Origin: CAISIP01 sp038326025
Lineage (GTDB): Bacteria > Pseudomonadota > Gammaproteobacteria > Burkholderiales > Burkholderiaceae_C
Assembly: GCA_038326025.1 (NCBI GenBank)
Contig: JBBQJP010000014.1
Location: forward strand, 27,631 to 91,630
Length of the DNA: 64,000 nt
Direction: 5' to 3'
This document shows, in pieces, positions 7,813 to 17,328 of the stretch. Under the pieces are notes generated by a model. The model ran no database searches and was not told the DNA's origin. It worked only from the letters and a program-made list of their open reading frames with translations. The position numbers were made by a program, and so were the translations under genes. Each line of letters opens with the position of its first letter. Position 1 is the first letter of the stretch.

Positions 7813-9714
7813 ATGTCCAGCCTCCTGAACATCGGAAAAAGCGCACTGCTGGCAAACCAGCAGGTGTTGCGCACGACCGGCAACAATATTGCCAACGTCA
7901 ACACGGCGGGATACTCGCGCCAGAACGTCCAGCTCAATGCCGTCGAAGGCCTGTATTCCGGCTCTGGTTACTACGGCCGGGGCGTCGAAGCGGCAACGGT
8001 GTTGCGCAGCCACAGCGACATGCTGACGCGCCAGGTCGCGCTGACCGGTTCGATTGCAGCGTCGGACTCCAAACGCCTGGAGCAGTTGCAAAAACTCGAG
8101 GACCTGTTCCAGGGCGGCAAGACCGGCCTGGGCGCTTCGATCAACGACATGCTCAACGCGTTTTCGGATGTGGCCAACTCGCCGACCGACCTGACGGCAC
8201 GCACCGTCGTGCTGGCGCGCGCAGACGAGACTGCCGCGCGTTTTCGCGCCATCAGCCAGGATCTGGACAACCTGCGCTCCAGCCTGCAGCTCGAGCTCAA
8301 GGCCAATGTTCAAACAGTCAATCAGCTGGCGTCGAAAATTGCCGACTCCAACCGCGAGATCCGCAATCAGCAAGGCAGTGGCCAAACGCCGAACGACTTG
8401 CTGGACCAGCGCGACGAGCTGATCCGCCAACTCAACACCTTGGTGCAGACCTCGAGCATTGCGGCCGAAGACGGCTCCATCAACATTTTCGTGGCGGGCA
8501 GTCAGCCCTTGGTGCTGGGCATCGCTGCGTCCAAGCTGACCCTGACGCCCGATGCCTTCGGCGACCCGTACAAGGCCAATCTGACGATGGAGCGCAGCGG
8601 CCTGACCGTGGTGCTCGACGAAAGCAGCCTGGCGGGCGGCGCACTGGCCGGCCAGTTGCGTTTTCAGAACAACGATCTGGCCGATGCCGTCAACATGCTC
8701 GGGCGCATGGCGCTGGCGCTGGGCACGACGCTCAACCAGCAACACAGCCTGGGGCTGGATCTGAACGGCGCACCGGCCGGCAACCTGATGACGCTCGGCC
8801 CGATTTCCGACGGTCTTCCCGCGTTGGTCAATACCGGCAGCGCCAGCATCCAGGTCTCGGTGCAAACCACGCCGAGCAGCGGCGCGACGCAGTTGTCCGC
8901 ATCGGATTACGAGGTGCTGTTCACCGGCGCTGCGGCCGGCACCGTGCGCCGCATCTCCGACGGCCAGATCACCAGCTTCGGCGCGGTACCGCTGCAGATC
9001 GACGGCCTCTCGCTACAGGTCAGTGGCACGGCCGCCGCCGGCGACCGTTTCATGATCACACCTTATCGCCAGGTCGCCGCCGGCATGGACGTGGCTTTTG
9101 CGTCACCCCGTGCGCTGGCGGTCGCCAGCCCGGTCGTACCCAGCGCCGGCGTGACAAACCAGGGCTCGCTGACCTTGCAGACGCTGATTCCGCAGCAGGC
9201 CAACGCCAACATGACGCAGACCGTGACGCTGACGTTCACCGGCGCTGGCAGCTTCGACGTGGTGGGTACTGGCACCGGCAATCCGACCGGCGTCGCGTAT
9301 GTGCCGGGTCAGCCCATCAGTTACAACGGCTGGGCGCTGACACTCAAGGGCACACCGCAGATTGGTGACACCTACACGGTCCAGGCCAATGCCTATCCGT
9401 CGATCGACGCGGGCAATGCCCATGCCATGCTGGCGATCCGCGATATCGCCATGTTCGATGGCGCCACGACTACCGACGGTTATGCCGCACTGATGGCCGA
9501 GATCGGCGTACGCGTGCAAAGCGCGGGATTCGCCAGTGCCGTGTCGACGTCGATCGCCTCGTACGCGACGACGGACCAGGCCGCGCTGGCCGGCGTGAAC
9601 CTGGACGAAGAGGCCGCCCGAATGTTGCAGTTCCAGCAGGCCTACCAGGCGTCGGCCAAGATCCTGCAGGTGTCGCAGACACTTTTCGACTCGCTTTTAG
9701 CGAACCTGCGTTGA
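7813..9714 (+). CDS. flgK: Flagellar hook-filament junction protein FlgK (HAP1)
   Basis: First hook-associated protein, 633 residues. The N-terminus MSSLLNIGKSALLANQQVL and the NNIANVNTAGYSRQNV motif (about 24-38) are diagnostic, as is the C-terminal SVSTSIASYATTDQAALAGVNLDEE-type region followed by FQQAYQASAKI. It is separated from flgJ by 122 bp with no obvious gene. That is the largest gap between flg genes and a reasonable place for a separate late-class promoter, although I see no convincing sigma-28 consensus. Confidence 0.96.
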   Translation: MSSLLNIGKSALLANQQVLRTTGNNIANVNTAGYSRQNVQLNAVEGLYSGSGYYGRGVEAATVLRSHSDMLTRQVALTGSIAASDSKRLEQLQKLEDLFQGGKTGLGASINDMLNAFSDVANSPTDLTARTVVLARADETAARFRAISQDLDNLRSSLQLELKANVQTVNQLASKIADSNREIRNQQGSGQTPNDLLDQRDELIRQLNTLVQTSSIAAEDGSINIFVAGSQPLVLGIAASKLTLTPDAFGDPYKANLTMERSGLTVVLDESSLAGGALAGQLRFQNNDLADAVNMLGRMALALGTTLNQQHSLGLDLNGAPAGNLMTLGPISDGLPALVNTGSASIQVSVQTTPSSGATQLSASDYEVLFTGAAAGTVRRISDGQITSFGAVPLQIDGLSLQVSGTAAAGDRFMITPYRQVAAGMDVAFASPRALAVASPVVPSAGVTNQGSLTLQTLIPQQANANMTQTVTLTFTGAGSFDVVGTGTGNPTGVAYVPGQPISYNGWALTLKGTPQIGDTYTVQANAYPSIDAGNAHAMLAIRDIAMFDGATTTDGYAALMAEIGVRVQSAGFASAVSTSIASYATTDQAALAGVNLDEEAARMLQFQQAYQASAKILQVSQTLFDSLLANLR

Positions 9715-9740
9715 CGCATTGACTTCCGGAGTAAAGGCTT

Positions 9741-10931
9741 ATGCGCATAGGAACCGCCAACGTTTACGACAACGCGCTTGACCAGCTTTACAAGCGCCAG
9801 GGCGACATGCTCAAGCAGCAGGAACAACTGAGTTCGGGCCTGCGCGTGAACCGCGCCAGCGACGACCCGATCGCGGCGGCCAAGGCCGAACGGGTCCTGG
9901 TGCGCCTTGGTCGCATCGAAACCGACCAGCGCGCGCTGGAAACACAGCGCTCGGCCTTGTCATCGGCCGAAGCCGGACTGGGTGAAGCGCTGGGGCGCAT
10001 GCAGGACTTGCGCGAACTGGTGATTGCCGCGGGCAACGCGGGTTTCAGCCCGTCCGATCGCACCACGCTGGCCGATCAGATCAGCAACCTGCGCGACCAG
10101 ATCTTTGCCATCGCCAACCGCACCGACAGCAATGGCGTACCCCTGTTTGGCGGCCTGGGCAGCGCAGGCTCGCCTTTCGCCGACATCCCCGCCGGTGTTC
10201 AGTTCCAGGGTGCACCGGGCCAGCGTGCCGCCACCACCACCGGCTTACCGGGCACCATGAACGGCCAGGCGATCTGGATGGACGTACCCAGCGGCAATCG
10301 CACGTTCGAGGTCTCGCTCGGTGCAGGCAACACCGGTGGCGTCTGGACCGACACCGGTAAGGTGCTATCGCCTGCCCTGCTGACCGGCGACAACTACCGC
10401 ATCGACTTCACGGTGACGGCCGGCGTGACCACCTACGACGTGGTCAACACGACCTCAGCCGCCACCGTGCTCAGCGCCCAGCCCTACACCAGCGGCGCGC
10501 CGATCCAGTTCGACGGCCTGTCGGTGCTGCCGCAAGGCGCGCCTGCCAACGGCGATACCGTCGCCATCGCGCCCAGCACGCCGCTGAACCTGTTCAACAT
10601 GCTCGACGCCACGGTCAACAGCATCCACAGTGCCTCCAGCGACAACAAGCTGTCGCAGGCGATCGCCCTGTCGCTGGCGCAGATCGACACCGGCATGGAG
10701 CGGCTGCAGGCGGCGCGCGGCCAGGCCGGCGACTGGCTGAACCGGGCGGACAGCATCACCGACGCGCAGTCGGCCCGCTCGCTGGCGCTCGAGTCGGACC
10801 GCTCGCGCGCCGTCGACGCCGACATGGCCAAGGCGATTTCGAACTTCACGACAGCACAGACGGGTTATCAGGCTGCGTTACAGTCCTACGCACAGATTCA
10901 ACGTTTATCGCTCTTCAATTACATCAATTGA
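9741..10931 (+). CDS. flgL: Flagellar hook-filament junction protein FlgL (HAP3)
   Basis: Second hook-filament junction protein, 396 residues, flagellin-like. The N-terminus MRIGTANVYDNALDQLYKRQ and the LSSGLRVNRASDDPIAAAKAE segment match the flagellin/FlgL D0-D1 helices; the C-terminus SNFTTAQTGYQAALQSYAQI completes the pair. It starts 26 bp after flgK with GGAG upstream. Its stop is one base from the start of the downstream HDOD gene. Confidence 0.96.
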   Translation: MRIGTANVYDNALDQLYKRQGDMLKQQEQLSSGLRVNRASDDPIAAAKAERVLVRLGRIETDQRALETQRSALSSAEAGLGEALGRMQDLRELVIAAGNAGFSPSDRTTLADQISNLRDQIFAIANRTDSNGVPLFGGLGSAGSPFADIPAGVQFQGAPGQRAATTTGLPGTMNGQAIWMDVPSGNRTFEVSLGAGNTGGVWTDTGKVLSPALLTGDNYRIDFTVTAGVTTYDVVNTTSAATVLSAQPYTSGAPIQFDGLSVLPQGAPANGDTVAIAPSTPLNLFNMLDATVNSIHSASSDNKLSQAIALSLAQIDTGMERLQAARGQAGDWLNRADSITDAQSARSLALESDRSRAVDADMAKAISNFTTAQTGYQAALQSYAQIQRLSLFNYIN

Positions 10932-10932
10932 C

Positions 10933-12144
10933 ATGGCCCCCTCGTCTCTGGGACAACTGATCCTGGGCTACCAGCTGATCTGGAACAAGGCGCGCCGGCC
11001 GGCGGCCATGCAGCTATTCATGTCGCCGCTGGACGGGGAGCCGGTCGAGGTGGCGCATTTTCTACGTGCCCTGACCCTGACCTGGACCGGCCAAAGCCCT
11101 ATCCTGATACTCACACCGCTCAGCGCGGATCTGCTTGCCGGCGCGCTGGAGCACAACACATCCGACGGCCCCTGGCTTTGTGTGCAGCAGGACCTGCTTG
11201 GCGAAGCCGGCATCATTGATCTGCTGCAAAAGGCCCATGGGCGCGGCATGCAACTGCTGTGGCGCGGCGCCCCGGGTGAGCGGCCCGACGCGGCGATCGC
11301 ACCTTTGTTTGCACGCCTCATCATCTCGCTGACCGCGGGCGAAGCCCTGGCCGGCGCCCATGTGTCGCTGACCCAGAACCGTGGCACGCCAAGCGCGACC
11401 AACCCGGTGCTGCCGGGTCAGATCGTCGAGGCCCCTCCCAGCCGCCTGATGGCCGACCATTGCCTGGATCAGAGCGCGGCCTGGGGTATCGCCGGCTGGC
11501 CCAGCGACGACGTATTGCTTTCGCATCAGCACCAGCCGGTGCAGCCAAGTCACCAGGCAATCGTCAAACTGCTGCGCGAGATCGACAAGGACGTGGCGCT
11601 CGACCTGCTTGAGCACACGCTGGCAGAGGAGCCATTGCTGGCCTATCGTTTCCTGCGTTATTCCAATTCGGCCGGAGTCGGTCTGCGCAAGGAGGTCGAA
11701 TCCCTGCGCCACGGGCTGATGCTGCTGGGCCTGACCCGCTTCAAGCAGTGGCTGATGGAGCAGATGCGGCTGGCAACCGACGAACCCGACATGGAACCGG
11801 TGCGTACCGGCATTGTGATGCGCGCCCACTTGATGGAGCACCTGCTCGATGCCGGCGACGAAGACACGCTGCGCCGAGAGGTGTTCCTGACCGGCATGTT
11901 GTCGCAGATCGACGGGCTGCTGGGCGAGCCCTTGCGCGACGCCCTGCACCGCCTGCCGCTGTCGGAGCGCGTGAATGGTGCGATCCTGGGCCGCAGCGGC
12001 CCCTACGCCCCGTTCCTGGAACTGGCCACCGCGCTCGAATACCCGCAAATGACGCAAGTGGCGGACTTGTGCAAGGAGCATGAGCTGCATCTGGACGATG
12101 TCAACCGCACCATGTTGCGGGTGATGGCGCAGTTGCAGCACTAG
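10933..12144 (+). CDS. HDOD-domain signalling protein with degenerate EAL-like N-terminus
   Basis: 403 residues. The C-terminal half (about residues 200-400) has HDOD features: an LLREIDKDVALDLLEHTLAEEPLLAYRFLRYSNSA-type helical run (read in pieces), then SLRHGLMLLGLTRFKQWL. The N-terminal half starts LGYQLIW, like YuxH-type EAL-HDOD proteins, but lacks the EAL catalytic motifs, so any phosphodiesterase activity is unlikely. It begins one base after flgL with no separate promoter visible, which ties it to flagellar expression. HDOD proteins act in signal transduction; a link to motility is inferred from position only. It ends in TAG, so amber is used as a real stop in this genome. Confidence 0.8.
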   Translation: MAPSSLGQLILGYQLIWNKARRPAAMQLFMSPLDGEPVEVAHFLRALTLTWTGQSPILILTPLSADLLAGALEHNTSDGPWLCVQQDLLGEAGIIDLLQKAHGRGMQLLWRGAPGERPDAAIAPLFARLIISLTAGEALAGAHVSLTQNRGTPSATNPVLPGQIVEAPPSRLMADHCLDQSAAWGIAGWPSDDVLLSHQHQPVQPSHQAIVKLLREIDKDVALDLLEHTLAEEPLLAYRFLRYSNSAGVGLRKEVESLRHGLMLLGLTRFKQWLMEQMRLATDEPDMEPVRTGIVMRAHLMEHLLDAGDEDTLRREVFLTGMLSQIDGLLGEPLRDALHRLPLSERVNGAILGRSGPYAPFLELATALEYPQMTQVADLCKEHELHLDDVNRTMLRVMAQLQH

Positions 12145-12221
12145 CCCGCAACGCGCGCGCAGAGATAGGGTGCGCTGCGGCGCCGCTAAAACACGCCATT
12201 CCGCGGATGGCGCCCGGCAAC

Positions 12222-12647
12222 TTACGCTGGTTTGTTGTGCTCTGCCGAGATCGGCCGGGTTTCGCCGGATTCGGTCAAGGTGCGTGTGGCCTGCATGGAC
12301 GCATAGGTCCAGAAAATTTTCATCGGCGCATCGTTCGACATATTGCGGAATCGGTGCGACAGATTGGCCGGAATCCAGGTCGTGTCATGCGGCTTGAGCG
12401 GCATCGAGTCATGGCCGTCCATGTCCATCATGGCGTTGCCCTCGAGCAGCATCACGCTCTCTTCGCAGTTGTGGCTGTGAAACGGAATCGCGACACCGGC
12501 CGCAAACTCGGTAATGCCATTGATGAAGCCACCGGCGCCGACATGGGCGGTGACCAGCGGAATCGTGCGTGCGCCACCCCCACGGTCGTGGCTGGTGAGT
12601 TCATCGGGGCGCAGGACCTGGGGTCCACGGGTTGCGGTATTTGTCAT
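12222..12647 (-). CDS. Cupin-fold protein
   Basis: Small single-domain cupin of 141 residues. Motif 1 supplies His57, His59 and Glu63 (FHSHNCEE), and motif 2 supplies His98 (IPANLSHRF), together a plausible mononuclear metal site. The substrate is unknown; small cupins can be dioxygenases, isomerases or ligand-binding proteins. An AAGG site precedes the ATG. It is the last gene of a minus-strand catabolic run, 37 bp after the aldehyde dehydrogenase, so a role in the same pathway is likely but unproven. It converges on the HDOD gene. Confidence 0.85.
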   Translation of the reverse strand: MTNTATRGPQVLRPDELTSHDRGGGARTIPLVTAHVGAGGFINGITEFAAGVAIPFHSHNCEESVMLLEGNAMMDMDGHDSMPLKPHDTTWIPANLSHRFRNMSNDAPMKIFWTYASMQATRTLTESGETRPISAEHNKPA

Positions 12648-12684
12648 GGGCTTACCTTTTCAATGGGGGAAGGATACTGCGGCA

Positions 12685-14055
12685 TCACAATGCCGGGCCG
12701 GTCCAGACGGTCTTGATGTTGGTGAACTCGCGCAATCCGTAGACGCCGAGTTCGCGGCCGTAACCGGACTGCTTCAATCCGCCGAACGGCAGGCGCGCAT
12801 CGGATGCGACGATGCCATTGACGAACACCGCACCGGCCTCGATCTCGCGCGACAAGGCCCGCGCACGCACCAGGTCGCCGGTCCACAAGGCTGCGCCCAG
12901 ACCGAAGTCGGTATCGTTGGCCACGCGAATCGCCTCGGCGGCATCCGACACACGTAATACCGCGGCCACCGGACCAAATGTTTCCTGGCGTGCGGCCACC
13001 ATGTCGACACCCACGTGGTCGAGCACCGTCGGCGCATAAAAGTGGCCGGGGCGATCCAGTACATGGCCGCCCAGGCGCAGCACCGCGCCCTGCGCCACGG
13101 TGGCCTCGACCTGCGCATGCAATTCGTCGCGCAGATTGCCGCGCGCCATGGTGCCTACTTCGGTGGCCATGTCCATCGGGTCACCGACCACAAGTTGCGC
13201 GCTCAAGGCGCACAGGCGCTCGACAAAAGCATCGGCCACCGACGCTTCGACGATGAAACGTTTGGCCGAGATGCAGCTCTGGCCGGTGTTGTGAAAACGT
13301 GCCTTGGTCGCGGCGCGGGCCGCAGCCTCGATGTCGGCGTCGGCCAGCACGATGAGCGGATCGGAACCACCGAGTTCGAGCACCTGCTTCTTGAGCGCAT
13401 GCCCGGCCTGCGAGGCAATCGCCCGGCCCACCGGCGTGGAGCCGGTAAAGGTCACGGCGGCGATGCGCGGATCTTCGATGACGGCCCGCACAGCGGACGA
13501 TTCGACCAGCAACACGCCAAACAGGCCCTCGGGTGCGCCTGCCTCGGCAAACAGCTGCCCGAGCGCCAACGCACATTGCGGCACGTTGCCCGCATGTTTG
13601 AGCACCACGGCATTGCCGGCCGATACGGCCGGAATCGCGGCACGCAAAACCTGCCAGAACGGGTAGTTCCAGGGCATCACCGCCAGCAACACGCCCAGCG
13701 GGTCGTAGACCACCCGGCTGTCGGTGGCATTGCTGGCAACGATTTCATCCTGCAGGAAAGCGCCGGCGTGCTCCGCGTAGTAGACGCAGGTCACCGCGCA
13801 TTTTTCAACCTCGACCATCGCCTCGGACAAGGGTTTGCCCATTTCCCGGGTGATGAGCGTGGCGTATTCGGCCTTGCGTTGGCGCAACACCCGGGCCAAC
13901 GCGGTCAGCAGCGTCAGGCGCTCGGCGACCGGGCGCTTGCGCCAATGGCGTTGCGCGGTGGCCGCGTGGGTAAGGCATTCGTCGATTCGGGCGGCGCCGT
14001 AGGCGTCGAACGAAGCCAGTGTTTCGCCGGTGGCGGGATTGATGGAGTGAATCAT
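12685..14055 (-). CDS. NAD(P)-dependent aldehyde dehydrogenase, succinate-semialdehyde dehydrogenase-like
   Basis: Aldehyde dehydrogenase superfamily enzyme of 456 residues that oxidises an aldehyde to the acid in the cytoplasm. Visible are the PWNYPFWQ cofactor segment (128-135), FTGSTPVGR (203-211), the general base Glu227 in LELGG, the catalytic Cys261 in NTGQSCISAKRF, and the C-terminal PFGGLKQSGYGRELG. The opening HSINPATGE resembles the short GabD/Sad-type succinate-semialdehyde dehydrogenases. The true substrate cannot be read from sequence. It sits between a Bug binding protein and the cupin gene. Confidence 0.9.
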   Translation of the reverse strand: MIHSINPATGETLASFDAYGAARIDECLTHAATAQRHWRKRPVAERLTLLTALARVLRQRKAEYATLITREMGKPLSEAMVEVEKCAVTCVYYAEHAGAFLQDEIVASNATDSRVVYDPLGVLLAVMPWNYPFWQVLRAAIPAVSAGNAVVLKHAGNVPQCALALGQLFAEAGAPEGLFGVLLVESSAVRAVIEDPRIAAVTFTGSTPVGRAIASQAGHALKKQVLELGGSDPLIVLADADIEAAARAATKARFHNTGQSCISAKRFIVEASVADAFVERLCALSAQLVVGDPMDMATEVGTMARGNLRDELHAQVEATVAQGAVLRLGGHVLDRPGHFYAPTVLDHVGVDMVAARQETFGPVAAVLRVSDAAEAIRVANDTDFGLGAALWTGDLVRARALSREIEAGAVFVNGIVASDARLPFGGLKQSGYGRELGVYGLREFTNIKTVWTGPAL

Positions 14056-14085
14056 TTGGAGTTATCGCCAGAGAGTTCTTCGCCC

Positions 14086-15063
14086 TCAATCGGCCTTGAT
14101 GTTGTTGTCCTGGATCAGCTTGCGATACAGCTCGAATTGCGCCTTGGTGGCGGAGCCGAATTCCTGTGCGCTTGTGCCGCGCAACGTCAAACCCAGTGCC
14201 GTCAGCTTGTCGCGCGTCTCCGGGTCGGCCAGTGCCTTGCGCACCTCGGCATTGAGCCGCTCGACAATGTCCTTGCTGGTTCCAGGGGGAGCCACCATGG
14301 CGAACCAGGAATTGAAGAAGAAGCCCTTGAGGCCGGACTCGTCCACCGTCGGAACGCTGGCATATTGGGCCAGGCGCTTGGGGGTTGACGTGGCGAGCAG
14401 ACGCAGTTTTCCGCCCTGGATCAACGATGTCACCGTGCCCAGTCCCTGGAACGCGACATCGACTTCGCCGGCGGCCGCAGCCACCGCTGCCGGCGTGGCA
14501 CCCTTGTAGGGCACATGCAGCAGGTTCAGGCCAGCGGTGGTGTTGAACAAGGCCATGCCGATGTGTTGCGGGCTGCCACTGCCACCCGAACTGAAGGTGA
14601 GTTTGCCCGGCGCGGCCTTGGCAGCCGCGATCAGGTCGGCTACGGTTTTATACGGCGAGTCGGTCTTGACGACCATGCCCCATTCGATCGTGCCGACCAG
14701 CGACACGGGGTCGAAATCGGTCAGCGCATTCCACGGCATCGGTTTGTAGATGTGGGGCACCATGGTCAGGATGCTGTCGTTGAAGCCGCCGATCGTGTAG
14801 CCGTCCGGCGCGGCCTTGGCCACGCGGTCGGCGCCGATCAGGCCAGACGATCCGGTGAGGTTTTCGATCACGATGGACTGGCCCATGCTGACCGACATCT
14901 TCTGGGTCACGATGCGCGCGGCATTGTCGACCGCGCTGCCGGCGGCCAGCGGCACGATCATGCGGATGGTGCGGGTCGGGTAGCTGCCCTGTGCGGATGC
15001 GGTAGTGGCCAGCGCCAGGGTGGTGGTGGCGGCTGCCAACCATTGCAGGATACGTGGGGTCAT
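14086..15063 (-). CDS. Bug/TctC-family periplasmic tripartite tricarboxylate transporter substrate-binding protein (copy 1)
   Basis: Periplasmic binding protein of 325 residues. The signal peptide spans about residues 1-24 (TTLALATTASAQ). The mature start YPTRTIRMIVPLAAGSAVD, followed by IENLTGSSGLIGAD and HVPYKGATPA, is the Bug signature. Such proteins bind carboxylates; many in Burkholderiales act without neighbouring TctAB membrane genes, as here. An AAGGAAG site precedes the ATG. About 4 kb away in the same cluster is a second Bug gene. Confidence 0.95.
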   Translation of the reverse strand: MTPRILQWLAAATTTLALATTASAQGSYPTRTIRMIVPLAAGSAVDNAARIVTQKMSVSMGQSIVIENLTGSSGLIGADRVAKAAPDGYTIGGFNDSILTMVPHIYKPMPWNALTDFDPVSLVGTIEWGMVVKTDSPYKTVADLIAAAKAAPGKLTFSSGGSGSPQHIGMALFNTTAGLNLLHVPYKGATPAAVAAAAGEVDVAFQGLGTVTSLIQGGKLRLLATSTPKRLAQYASVPTVDESGLKGFFFNSWFAMVAPPGTSKDIVERLNAEVRKALADPETRDKLTALGLTLRGTSAQEFGSATKAQFELYRKLIQDNNIKAD

Positions 15064-15127
15064 GAAGTGTCTTCCTTCGTTAGGTGTTCAAGTGACGATG
15101 CCGGGAATGGGGAGTCGGAAAGCGATG

Positions 15128-16192
15128 TCAGATTAGTGGTGCAATCTCCAGTTCGGCCGCCAGGACCGCCAGGTCGGCCACCAGGCCGCTGGCAACGGGA
15201 ATTCCTTGCACCGCGTATTGCTCGCGCCGCAGATGGCTTTGCTCACCCGGCATCCAGATCCGGTCGACCCCGGGCAGGCGCTCGCTGTTGCGCAGGTCAC
15301 CCACCAGATGATCGAGTGCACCCTTGAAGGCCTGCGGTTCACCAAAGGCCGCCAGGTCGATCACCAGCAGCGCCTGGCCGGTGTTGGTCGGTGTGGTGCT
15401 GTCATGGTTGAAGTCAACCACATCGCGCCCCATGGCCGCGCCATTGAGCGTGCCGGCCAGCAGGCCGACGATCAGCGCCAGGCCGTAACCTTTGTGGCCA
15501 CCGATGGGCAACAGGAAACCTTCTTCGGCCCGGGTCGGGTCCGTCAGTGGTTTTCCCTGGCGATCGATCATCCAGCCCTCGGGCATCTGCTCGCCACGTT
15601 TGGCCTTGGCTTTCACTTTTCCGTAGGCGGCCACCGTGGTGGCCATGTCCAGCACCACGGCCGGCTCGTTACCGGCCGGCAGGCCGACCGCGATCGGGTT
15701 GGTCGACAGCAGCATCTCCATTCCACCCCATGGTGGAAGATGGTTCGCGTTGCCCACTGCGAAATACAGCGCGATCATGTTGTTCTCGACCGGCTTGCGC
15801 ACATACAACGAAGCCGGCCCGGCATGGTTGCTGGCACGGGTGCCAACCCAGGCCACGCCCACCTCGCGCGCCTTGGCGATGGCCACGTCAACGGCTTTCG
15901 ACACCACCAGGTGCCCCATGCCGTTGTCGCCGTCGAGCACCGCCATGCCGGCCTTCTCATGCACGATGCGCACATCGGGACGGACGTTGATACCACCGGC
16001 GCGGATACGTTTGACGTATTGCGGCAACCGAATGACACCGTGGCCGTCCGAACCTTGTGCGTCCGCCTCGGCCATCAATCCGGCAACCTGCTCGGCATCG
16101 GCTTGCGGCAGGCCGACGCGCAGCAAGGTGGCGCCGATGAAGCGCCGGAGTTGTTCGGCGCTGATCAATATCGAATTGTTATTTGATTTCAT
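15128..16192 (-). CDS. Ldh-family (malate/lactate/ureidoglycolate-type) NAD(P)-dependent oxidoreductase
   Basis: 354 residues, a member of the MDH2/LDH2 family that oxidises 2-hydroxy acids with a non-Rossmann NAD-binding fold. Evidence is the GLMAEADAQGSDGHGVIRL segment (about 44-62), GMGHLVVSKAVDVAIAKA, SNHAGPASLYVR, LSTNPIAVGLPA, and the GHKGYGLALIVGLLAG motif. It lies 64 bp upstream of Bug copy 1 on the same strand and is divergent from the LysR gene, which probably controls it. The substrate is not determinable, though a hydroxy acid taken up through the Bug protein is a reasonable inference. Confidence 0.92.
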   Translation of the reverse strand: MKSNNNSILISAEQLRRFIGATLLRVGLPQADAEQVAGLMAEADAQGSDGHGVIRLPQYVKRIRAGGINVRPDVRIVHEKAGMAVLDGDNGMGHLVVSKAVDVAIAKAREVGVAWVGTRASNHAGPASLYVRKPVENNMIALYFAVGNANHLPPWGGMEMLLSTNPIAVGLPAGNEPAVVLDMATTVAAYGKVKAKAKRGEQMPEGWMIDRQGKPLTDPTRAEEGFLLPIGGHKGYGLALIVGLLAGTLNGAAMGRDVVDFNHDSTTPTNTGQALLVIDLAAFGEPQAFKGALDHLVGDLRNSERLPGVDRIWMPGEQSHLRREQYAVQGIPVASGLVADLAVLAAELEIAPLI

Positions 16193-16332
16193 CGTGAATC
16201 AGTGGCTTTTGGCTTGCTGTTGCTCAGAGTAGGAGCGCGAAGTTTAGGACGCGGTCGCACCCGGGTCCAATTGCAAATTCGTCGACTGCCATATCATCCC
16301 GGTATCGAGAAGCTGTTCAACGGAAGCGAAAA
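16193..16332. promoter_or_regulatory. Divergent intergenic region between Ldh-type gene and LysR regulator
   Basis: 140 bp between divergent starts, the usual place for a LysR operator. The stretch around 16270-16300 is AT-richer than its surroundings and contains AATTGCAAATT, a small dyad. I cannot single out one T-N11-A box with confidence. Confidence 0.4.
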
Positions 16333-17274
16333 ATGAACCTGCGCGCCTTGCGTTATTTCGTCGCCATCGCCGACGCCGGAAGCCTCACGGCCGCGGCCGA
16401 GGCGATCGCCATTGCTCAACCTGCGCTCACCCGCCAATTGCGCGAACTCGAAACCGATCTGGGTGTGCAGTTGCTGCAGCGCACGCCCCGCGGCGTCTTG
16501 CTGACGCAGGCCGGCGTCACCCTGTACGAATCGGCCCAGCGCATGCTGGCCGAAGCCGCCCGGGTGCGCCAGCAACTGGCGCAGCGCCAGGACACGACTA
16601 AATCCACCGTGGTGCTGGGCACTTCACCCACATTGGCGCGCGTGTTGCTCCCCAGCCTGCTAGAGAACTGCATGCGTTCGCTGGCCCATGTCCAGTTGCG
16701 GGCACGTGAGGCGTTCACGCCCACCTTGCTGGACTGGCTCGAACGCGGCGTGGTGGACATGGCCATCGTGACCAACCCCGAACCCGGCCGCGCTCTGACC
16801 CTGCACCCGCTGCTCGGTGAACCGTTTGCGCTGATATCGAATGCGGCCATGGGCATCGCGCCGGTGGTGTCGGTCAGCCAGCTGACCCGCATCCCGCTGA
16901 TCATCACCAGCCTGCACCTGGGCATCGTCGAGCGCCAGTTGCTGCCCCTGCGCGCGCACCTGCAAGTGCAGTCGGTCATCGACTCGGTGGACTCGATCCA
17001 CGAACTGATTCTGCGCGGCCCGTGGGCCACCATCATGCCGGTGTCGGTATTCAAGGAACCACGCGCCACGCAATCGGTGGTGTTGTCCGAAATCACCGGC
17101 GTGCAACTCAACCGGCTGCTGGTACTGGCCACCCGGGTCGAGCGGCAGAACGACAGCGCACGGCAGGTGGTCAAGGAGATGATCGAAGCCGAATGCGCCA
17201 GGTTGACGCGGCGCGGGGTGTTCAGCTTCGGCCAGACCCAGCCCGCACCCGCCCAGATCGCGGGCACGGAGTGA
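16333..17274 (+). CDS. LysR-family transcriptional regulator
   Basis: 313 residues. The N-terminal winged helix-turn-helix is clear: MNLRALRYFVAIADAGSLTA, then AIAQPALTRQLRELETDLGVQLLQRT (about 27-52, read in pieces). The remainder is the periplasmic-binding-like effector domain. It is the only plus-strand gene inside the minus-strand catabolic run and is divergent from the Ldh-type gene. A regulator of that cluster, responding to the imported carboxylate or an intermediate, is the natural inference. The CbnR/BenM-like NAC subgroup fits the AxAxAxAIAQPALTRQ style. Confidence 0.95.
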   Translation: MNLRALRYFVAIADAGSLTAAAEAIAIAQPALTRQLRELETDLGVQLLQRTPRGVLLTQAGVTLYESAQRMLAEAARVRQQLAQRQDTTKSTVVLGTSPTLARVLLPSLLENCMRSLAHVQLRAREAFTPTLLDWLERGVVDMAIVTNPEPGRALTLHPLLGEPFALISNAAMGIAPVVSVSQLTRIPLIITSLHLGIVERQLLPLRAHLQVQSVIDSVDSIHELILRGPWATIMPVSVFKEPRATQSVVLSEITGVQLNRLLVLATRVERQNDSARQVVKEMIEAECARLTRRGVFSFGQTQPAPAQIAGTE

Positions 17275-17328
17275 GCGGGTCGCTTTGCCACCCGATCGCG
17301 TGACGATGAGCCACGGGCTTTCTGCGCC

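Noticed and set aside
12145..12221. Terminator between HDOD and cupin genes
   Set aside because: The convergent gap is GC-rich with possible stems but no T-tract.
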